Assembly: GCA_964468375.1 (NCBI GenBank) | Contig: CAYXUW010000039.1 | Span: 1 to 19,165, forward strand | Source of the DNA: CAYXUW01 sp964468375 | Lineage (GTDB): Bacteria > Planctomycetota > Phycisphaerae > Sedimentisphaerales > Anaerobacaceae | Reading direction: 5' to 3' | Length of the DNA stretch: 19,165 bases | In this document: positions 14,294 through 19,165 of the stretch, one piece after another | Layout of the letters: the number at the start of each line of letters is the position of its first letter | Numbering within the stretch: the stretch's first letter is position 1 | Program-made: the position numbers and the translations under genes | Notes under the pieces: generated by a model | What the model was told of the DNA's origin: nothing | Database searches by the model: none | The model's input: only the letters and a program-made list of their open reading frames with translations

Positions 14294-15820
14294 ATGCATA
14301 ATGCTAAGTGCACGTGTTGGAACTGCCCTGCCATCGATTTAGCGGGGAAAGTCGATTTCCGTGCCTGCGGCCAGTCTGTAAAACAGTTCGATAAAAGCGC
14401 AGATTCTACGGGTGAAACCCACATAATGGCTGAGTGCAAGCGCAGGCCCGAGCTCGGACTTTACGACCCAACGGCTATCAGCTTTGAGGAGTGCCCCCAG
14501 TGGCAGAAGACGCCATACGGCTATATGCTAAAAGATATGAGAGTGATGATTCTCGGTATAGACGGCTATCTCGGCTGGACGCTCGCTCTTTGGCTGGGCA
14601 GTCTGGGCTGCGACGTTAGCGGAGTCGATAACTATAATCGTCGAAACTGGGTGAAGGAGAGAGGTGCTCATACCATAGTGCCTATCGCGAGAATGAACGA
14701 GAGACTTCGCGCAGCAAAGGAAGTCCTTGGCATAGACATTAATTTCCGGCAGATAGACATCTATACAGAGCGCGGACGTCTCAAAGAGTTCGTTGACGAA
14801 GTAAAGCCCGAATCAATAGTCCATTATGGAGAATTTCCTTCTGCGCCTTTCAGTATGATTGATGTCGAACACGCTATCGAGACGCAAAGAAACAATGTTC
14901 TCGGGACGTTGGCATTACTGTTTACCATGCGGGACGCTGTTCCTGAGGCGTCTCTGCTGAAACTTGGAACAATGGGTGAATATGGAACACCTTTAACAGG
15001 AAGACCTCTTTTTGAGGGTATTTTCCCTGCTGATGCGATACTTCAATGGGATGGCCGCGAATGGAGTCTTGGCGGCGAAATAACACCGCGTGACCCTGCC
15101 AGTCTCTATCATGTCAGCAAAGTCCAGGACACGTTCAATGTCTATGAGGCCTGCAAATACTGGTGGTTAAGGTCTTATGACATTATGCAGGGTGTAATCT
15201 TCGGCGTTCATACCGACCAGGTAGCTGCAGATCCTCGGCTTCGAACCCGGCTTGATATCGATGAATGGTTTGGAACAATAATAAACCGTTTCGTTGCCCA
15301 GGCGGTCATCGGTATTCCTCTAACTCTCTACGGACTTGGTAAACAGATAAGAGGTTTTATTGCATTGCGGGATGCTATGGAATGTATGACGAGGTTAGTT
15401 TGTTCACCCCCTGAACCGGGACAGTATGCCGTTGTTAATCAGGTCTCCGGTATTTCCAGCGCAAGGCAGCTTGCTTACAAGGTCGCGAAAGTTGGCATAG
15501 AGCTTTTTGGTCTGCCTGTTCAAATCCAACGGGTCGAAAACCCACGGGTCGAGGCCGACGAGCATCCATTTGAAGTGTTGTATGAAAAGCTGCCGAAGAA
15601 TTATGGTTTTGAGCCAAAGGTCAATATAGAAGAAGAAATCTCCAAGATGTTTGAGCTCTTTTTGACCGATGAGGTCAGAAAGAGAATCGAAGAGAGGAAA
15701 CATGTAATAATGCCGAAAACATGGTGGTCGGGCGTCAAAAAGGAAGTGGAAAGGTTGGAACTGCTGGACCTTAAGGGAGAACTAGAAGAGGATGAGCGAG
15801 TGTTTAAAATTCACCGATAA
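14294..15820 (+). CDS. sqdB: UDP-sulfoquinovose synthase (SQD1/SqdB type) with a cysteine-rich N-terminal extension
   Basis: 508 residues. From residue 82 it follows plant SQD1: Rossmann start R-V-M-I-L-G-I-D-G-Y-L-G-W-T-L-A-L, then Y178-G-E-F-P-S-A-P-F-S-M-I-D, L-G-T226-M-G-E-Y-G-T-P, Y272-H273-x-S-K276, and N-P-R-V-E-A-D-E-H. T226, Y272, K276 and H273 are the counterparts of the SQD1 catalytic residues. The reaction is UDP-glucose plus sulfite to UDP-sulfoquinovose, NAD-dependent, cytosolic. Residues 1-80 are extra: C6-x-C8-x2-C11, C25, C48 and C67-P-x-W look like a small metal-binding domain. AAGGAG 5 nt before the ATG supports this start, so the extension is translated. The gene leads an operon with a thioredoxin whose start lies inside its 3' end. 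Confidence 0.9.
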   Translation: MHNAKCTCWNCPAIDLAGKVDFRACGQSVKQFDKSADSTGETHIMAECKRRPELGLYDPTAISFEECPQWQKTPYGYMLKDMRVMILGIDGYLGWTLALWLGSLGCDVSGVDNYNRRNWVKERGAHTIVPIARMNERLRAAKEVLGIDINFRQIDIYTERGRLKEFVDEVKPESIVHYGEFPSAPFSMIDVEHAIETQRNNVLGTLALLFTMRDAVPEASLLKLGTMGEYGTPLTGRPLFEGIFPADAILQWDGREWSLGGEITPRDPASLYHVSKVQDTFNVYEACKYWWLRSYDIMQGVIFGVHTDQVAADPRLRTRLDIDEWFGTIINRFVAQAVIGIPLTLYGLGKQIRGFIALRDAMECMTRLVCSPPEPGQYAVVNQVSGISSARQLAYKVAKVGIELFGLPVQIQRVENPRVEADEHPFEVLYEKLPKNYGFEPKVNIEEEISKMFELFLTDEVRKRIEERKHVIMPKTWWSGVKKEVERLELLDLKGELEEDERVFKIHR

Positions 15821-16175
15821 GAATTTCAAGGAAGAGGTCCTCGATAGCGAATCACCGGTTTTCGTGGATTTTTGGGGTTCATGGTGTCCGCCGTGCAAGA
15901 TGGTTGAGCCGGTGATGGATGAGCTGGCCGAACACTTCGACGGAGAAATAAAAGTTGGAAAGCTTAACGTTGACCAGAACCCGGTGACAAGGTCGGATTT
16001 TAACATAGGGGCAGCGCCGACATTTATTCTGTTCAAAGACGGTAAGGTTCTCACAAGGATTGTAGGAGCTCGTTCGACGAAACAGCTGCTGGAGTTGATA
16101 GAAACCGCTCTTAATTCCAAGTCCCCGCCATCATCTAAAAAACCAAATACCAAAAAAACAGAGCGGTCAGCTTAG
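15792..16175 (+). CDS. Thioredoxin with CPPC active site and basic tail
   Basis: 127 residues, thioredoxin fold without signal peptide. F27-W-G-S-W31-C32-P-P-C35-K is the active site, where classical thioredoxin has W-C-G-P-C; A75-P76-T77 holds the cis-proline. The glycine-to-proline change normally alters redox potential and partner choice. An extra C4 and a Lys/Ser/Pro-rich tail (about 110-127) extend beyond the fold. The ATG lies 29 nt before the end of the UDP-sulfoquinovose synthase gene in another frame, so translation is probably coupled. This suggests it reduces the cysteine-rich synthase extension, or an APS reductase encoded elsewhere; either is inference. Confidence 0.9.
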   Translation: MSECLKFTDKNFKEEVLDSESPVFVDFWGSWCPPCKMVEPVMDELAEHFDGEIKVGKLNVDQNPVTRSDFNIGAAPTFILFKDGKVLTRIVGARSTKQLLELIETALNSKSPPSSKKPNTKKTERSA

Positions 16176-16199
16176 TAGGTCTGGCCACGGTTTTAATTT

Positions 16200-17168
16200 A
16201 TGGAAAAACACCGCGATAAACAGCGAGTTTTTATTACCGGCGGAGCAGGTTTCATTGGTGCCAATCTAGTTAGATATCTGTTGGAAAAGTCCGAATCTGA
16301 TATCACCGTTTATGATAGTCTCACTACGGGCTCAAAGGCCAATCTTGATGCAGCAATCGCCGATTCAGCAAGGGACGGCCGGGTAGAGTTTATCGAAGCC
16401 GATATCCTTGACTTCGACGCAGTTCATCGGGCCGTCGCAGACCACGATTCCGTGGTTCATCTCGCTGCACATACCCGAGTGCTTGAGTCCGTTGAGAATC
16501 CGCGAGAAGGTTTGGTGGTAAATTCAATAGGCACCTTTAATGTCATAGAAGCTGCACGAAAGCGAGGCGTTGACAAATTTATTTTTGCTTCATCGAATGC
16601 CGTCGTCGGCGAGCAGATACCTCCGATAAACGAATCTATGATTGCCAGGCCTCTTTCGCCTTATGGTGCGGGCAAACTCTATGGCGAAGCGCTTTGCTCG
16701 GCCTACTACCACTGTTACGGGCTCAAGACGGTATCCCTTCGTTTCGCAAACGTATACGGGTTCTACTCGGAGCATAAAACCTCTGTTATCGCTAAGTTTC
16801 TAAAGAGAATAAAAGAGGGCAAAAATCTGGAAATATACGGCGACGGTAGGCAAACTCGCGATTTTATTCACGCTCAGGATATCTGCCAGGCAATAGGTCT
16901 TATCCTTACACACAGAGAGGACGGCGACAATATTTGGGGGGAGGTTTTTCAGATTGCCACCGGAGAGGAAACAGCGATAATTGACCTTGCCAAAATGCTT
17001 GTTAACTTAACAGGTGCTTCGGAGCAGATGATAACTTTCACTTCTCCGATGAAAGGCGAGATAAGAAAAAATTTCTCAGACATAACAAAGGCAAAAGAAG
17101 CTCTTGGATTTTCTCCGCAAGCGAAGCTGGAATCCGGGTTAAGGGCGTTATGCGCCGGGGAGCATTAG
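16200..17168 (+). CDS. NAD-dependent sugar epimerase (UDP-glucose 4-epimerase-like SDR)
   Basis: 322 residues, extended short-chain dehydrogenase. T13-G-G-A-G-F-I-G20 binds NAD, H87-L-A-A-H is the usual second motif, S131-S132 and Y155-x3-K159 form the catalytic set, and Y-G-D-G-x-Q-T-R-D-F-I-H with V-x-D-I/A-Q-D-I fits the UDP-sugar-binding half. Likely work is epimerising or otherwise preparing a UDP-hexose for the same glycan as the sulfoquinovose. GalE, UDP-glucuronate epimerase and dTDP-glucose dehydratase cannot be fully separated by eye; S-S-N-A-V-V-G-E before the tyrosine favours a GalE-like enzyme. It starts 24 nt after the thioredoxin stop without a good ribosome site and ends 3 nt before the next gene. 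Confidence 0.85.
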   Translation: MEKHRDKQRVFITGGAGFIGANLVRYLLEKSESDITVYDSLTTGSKANLDAAIADSARDGRVEFIEADILDFDAVHRAVADHDSVVHLAAHTRVLESVENPREGLVVNSIGTFNVIEAARKRGVDKFIFASSNAVVGEQIPPINESMIARPLSPYGAGKLYGEALCSAYYHCYGLKTVSLRFANVYGFYSEHKTSVIAKFLKRIKEGKNLEIYGDGRQTRDFIHAQDICQAIGLILTHREDGDNIWGEVFQIATGEETAIIDLAKMLVNLTGASEQMITFTSPMKGEIRKNFSDITKAKEALGFSPQAKLESGLRALCAGEH

Positions 17169-17171
17169 CGA

Positions 17172-18215
17172 ATGTCAAATTTAAGAATTATCGGCTTGGT
17201 TATAGGAATATTCGGATTGATTCTGACTTTCCGGATTTATCGGGGAAGACGGTGGAGGAGACTGAATTTCGTGTTTTCCGGAATTTTCAGCTTCTTTATT
17301 ATTGCTGTTTGTCTTAATCCTGATTTACTTAACAGAGTGGCCGGGATGCTTGCCCTGCAGCAGCAGGAGCGGGGGCGAATACTTACGCTTTTGATTTTCT
17401 CGAATATAGGCCTATGGTTTCTGCTGATAAATAATAGAACTAAGTTAGATGAGCATAGACATCAATTTGACCTTTTAATACGCAATTTCGGCCATGAGGA
17501 GGTAAAACATGTACTAGAGCAGGAAATACAGGATAAGCAAATTGTGGTTATTCTTCCGGCTTATAATGAGGGCAAAAATCTTAACGAGTTGCTGAAGAGG
17601 ATGCCCGAAACAATAGATGATAAAAAAGTTGGTGTGCTGCTGGTTGATGACGGAAGCGACGACGATACTTATAACGTTGCCAAACAGGCGGGGGTATTGG
17701 CGGTGAGAAATAGAATTAACCGGGGACAGGGTGCCGCTTCAAGGTTGGGCTACGACATATTGGTCAAACATAATATTCCATTTGGTGTAACAATGGATTC
17801 GGACGGCCAGCATCAGTATGAAGATATTGAAAAGCTAATCAGACCTGTTTTGGAAGATAAATACGACCTTGTTATCGGCTCGAGGATACTTGGAGAGAAA
17901 GAAGATAGCGCTTTTTTGCGCGGTTTTGGCGTGATGTTCTTTACGAAGATCATTAATGCTCTGACGGGTATGAAATTGACGGATTGCTCGAGTGGGTTTA
18001 AGGCGTTTAATATTTCCAAGATGAAAAAGCTCGAGTTGAGAGAAGACCAGTTTCAGTCGGCAGAGGTTATTATAGAGGCCGCCAAGAAGGGGTTGAGGAT
18101 AGGCGAGGTTCCCATAACTATTACGAAGAGAAAGCACGGCCAGAGCAAGAAGGGAAAGGACTGGAGTTATGGGGTTAATTTCGCTAAAACAATCCTTAAA
18201 ACTTGGTGGAGGTAA
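17172..18215 (+). CDS. DUF2304-GT2 fusion, polyprenyl-phosphate sugar synthase-like
   Basis: 347 residues. The first about 115 residues look like DUF2304: helices at about 5-20, 33-48 and 70-86, then a D-x-L-I-R-N-F segment. The rest is a GT-A domain: V125-V-I-L-P-A-Y-N-E-G, D159-D-G-S, and the metal site D209-S-D211-G-Q-H, followed by L-T-D-C-S-S-G-F-K-A-F, typical of dolichyl-phosphate mannose synthase relatives. DUF2304 and GT2 genes are normally separate neighbours; here they form one chain, giving an N-terminal rather than C-terminal membrane anchor. GGGGAG precedes the ATG at 8 nt. Expected to load a sugar onto a polyprenyl carrier; the sugar is unknown, but UDP-sulfoquinovose from the same operon is a possibility. 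Confidence 0.85.
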   Translation: MSNLRIIGLVIGIFGLILTFRIYRGRRWRRLNFVFSGIFSFFIIAVCLNPDLLNRVAGMLALQQQERGRILTLLIFSNIGLWFLLINNRTKLDEHRHQFDLLIRNFGHEEVKHVLEQEIQDKQIVVILPAYNEGKNLNELLKRMPETIDDKKVGVLLVDDGSDDDTYNVAKQAGVLAVRNRINRGQGAASRLGYDILVKHNIPFGVTMDSDGQHQYEDIEKLIRPVLEDKYDLVIGSRILGEKEDSAFLRGFGVMFFTKIINALTGMKLTDCSSGFKAFNISKMKKLELREDQFQSAEVIIEAAKKGLRIGEVPITITKRKHGQSKKGKDWSYGVNFAKTILKTWWR

Positions 18216-18277
18216 TTTGCACCAAAAATTCAATCCGCTTGACTTTGCGACGAAAGGCATCTTAACTCTTCAAAAAT

Positions 18278-18299
18278 TGCTTGATTAGCATTGTTTTTT
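18278..18299 (+). terminator. Weak terminator candidate after the sulfoquinovose operon
   Basis: TGCT (18278-18281), a TGATT loop and AGCA (18287-18290), followed by TTG and six T (18294-18299). A four-pair stem is marginal. The gap 18216-18368 also holds a TATAAT (18332-18337) without a convincing -35, a possible promoter for the next gene. Confidence 0.25.
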
Positions 18300-18368
18300 G
18301 CATTAAAATAAACGCTTTTGCGAGAACGAATTATAATCTGTGTCGTAATTTTTAATGGAGATGAGAAG

Positions 18369-19165
18369 ATGAAACACAAATTTTCGGTTTTAACTATTAT
18401 TGTTGTCACGTTTGTTTGTTTTCTGCAAATTACCTGCGGAGGAAATCAAGCTGTGGCGTCGGGGGATTCCAATATTGAGCCGACTGCTGGTTCGGCAAAA
18501 GCCAAAACTACTACAAAAGGGCCGGCAATTACGTTTGAAAAGGTTGTTCATGATTTCGGTAATATCGGGCCCCGCTCGGAAAATGTTTGTGAGTTCAAGT
18601 TTACTAATACGGGCGACAAATTATTGAAAATAGCAAGGGTTAGAAAGACCTGTGGTTGCACGCCGTATGAGTTGGCGAAAAAACAATACGAACCGGGAGA
18701 GAGCGGGACATTGAAAGTAAAGTATAATGCGAGCAGTCGGCCCGGCTCGGTAACGAAACACTTGACTGTGTATAGCAATGATTGGGTAAACTCCGAGATT
18801 AAACTGACCATAAAGGCTAGGATTTCACAGAGAATTTCTTACCTTCCGAAGAGCATCGACTTTTTGCTGAACAAGAAAAATGCCGGTTGTCCCGAGATTA
18901 CAATTAAAAGTCTCGATGATAAGCCGTTTTCTATAACCGGCGTAAAGGCAAAATGGCGCTCCAGAAAAATGGAAGGGGGTATAACCGCCGATTATGACCC
19001 TTCGGAAGAGGCGACGGAATTTGTTCTTCATCCGAAAGTCGATATGGAAAAACTGAAGCAGGAGTCGAAAGGGCATATTGAAATCACCCTGACTCATCCG
19101 GAAAGTGGTTCAGTCGCTATTCCCTTTGAGGTGCTGCCGAAATTTAAGATTACCCCCCCCTCTCT
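18369..19165 (+). CDS. Exported DUF1573 protein (partial, runs off the window)
   Basis: At least 265 residues, open at the right edge. An N-terminal signal sequence (about 1-20) is followed by I-T-C23-G-G, a poor lipobox, or by A-V-A30, a normal signal-peptidase I site; the polar S/T/K-rich linker to residue 52 fits either. Residues about 54-150 are a DUF1573 domain: F-x-x-V-V-H-D-F-G-N-I, F-K-F-T-N-T-G-D-x-L-L-K-I, K-T-C95-G-C97-T, and S-R-P-G ... V-Y-S-N-D. The domain has an Ig-like beta fold and occurs in exported proteins of Bacteroidetes, planctomycetes and relatives; no activity is established. A second beta-rich part follows. GGAG lies 8 nt before the ATG. Confidence 0.85.
   Translation, partial: MKHKFSVLTIIVVTFVCFLQITCGGNQAVASGDSNIEPTAGSAKAKTTTKGPAITFEKVVHDFGNIGPRSENVCEFKFTNTGDKLLKIARVRKTCGCTPYELAKKQYEPGESGTLKVKYNASSRPGSVTKHLTVYSNDWVNSEIKLTIKARISQRISYLPKSIDFLLNKKNAGCPEITIKSLDDKPFSITGVKAKWRSRKMEGGITADYDPSEEATEFVLHPKVDMEKLKQESKGHIEITLTHPESGSVAIPFEVLPKFKITPPS

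Noticed and set aside
15792..15820. Thioredoxin overlap with sqdB as a possible frameshift or fusion error
   Set aside because: Both frames end and begin cleanly and each protein is full length for its family; an ordinary coupling overlap explains it.
1..19165. tRNA/rRNA genes, CRISPR arrays, insertion sequences, attachment sites, toxin-antitoxin or phage genes
   Set aside because: Gaps between genes are all under 300 bases and show no cloverleaf, regular repeat array, transposase or recombinase reading frame.

Overview
The window looks like the chromosome of a Gram-negative-type bacterium of medium GC content. My best guess is a planctomycete or related PVC/anaerobic lineage. That rests on gene flavour only: surface-glycan genes, a DUF1573 exported protein, sulfatase/phosphodiesterase-like alkaline-phosphatase-fold genes and a clostridial/anaerobe-type CysD/CysN pair. 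There is no rRNA or other phylogenetic marker. I see no IS element, integrase, tRNA or CRISPR. Two genes are cut by the window edges: a probable glyA 3' end on the left and a DUF1573 gene on the right.

Left part (1-7474), membrane and glycan genes. A PMT/GT39-type membrane glycosyltransferase (131-1783, minus) diverges from a flippase-like membrane protein (2006-2950, plus). That protein meets a second member of the same family tail to tail (2956-3900, minus). Upstream on the minus strand lie a polysaccharide pyruvyl transferase-like gene, a remnant of an alkaline-phosphatase-superfamily gene that keeps its own promoter and ribosome binding site, a GT4 glycosyltransferase and an FkbM methyltransferase.

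Middle part (7767-10351, plus). A GT2 polyprenyl-phosphate sugar synthase with C-terminal membrane helices is followed by another PMT/GT39-type membrane transferase. They make a natural donor-maker and donor-user pair.

Right part (10372-18215), a sulfur and sulfosugar block built around one divergent promoter region (14014-14293). The minus-strand operon is cysD, DUF2061, cysN, phosphodiesterase-like gene, with 1-nt gaps or overlaps at every junction; CysD and CysN activate sulfate to APS. The plus-strand operon is a UDP-sulfoquinovose synthase (SQD1/SqdB type) with an unusual cysteine-rich N-terminal extension, a thioredoxin with a CPPC active site whose start overlaps it, a UDP-hexose 4-epimerase-like protein, and a DUF2304-GT2 fusion. 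CysD carries the CC...CxxC cysteine pattern of [4Fe-4S] APS reductases but not their C-terminal catalytic cysteine.

The most interesting reading is that sulfate activation, thiol redox chemistry and sulfoquinovose synthesis are packaged together to make a sulfonated surface glycan or lipid, which the neighbouring polyprenyl-phosphate-dependent glycosyltransferases could attach. The APS-to-sulfite step (APS reductase) and an APS kinase are not visible in this window, so the pathway is incomplete here and the model is inference.
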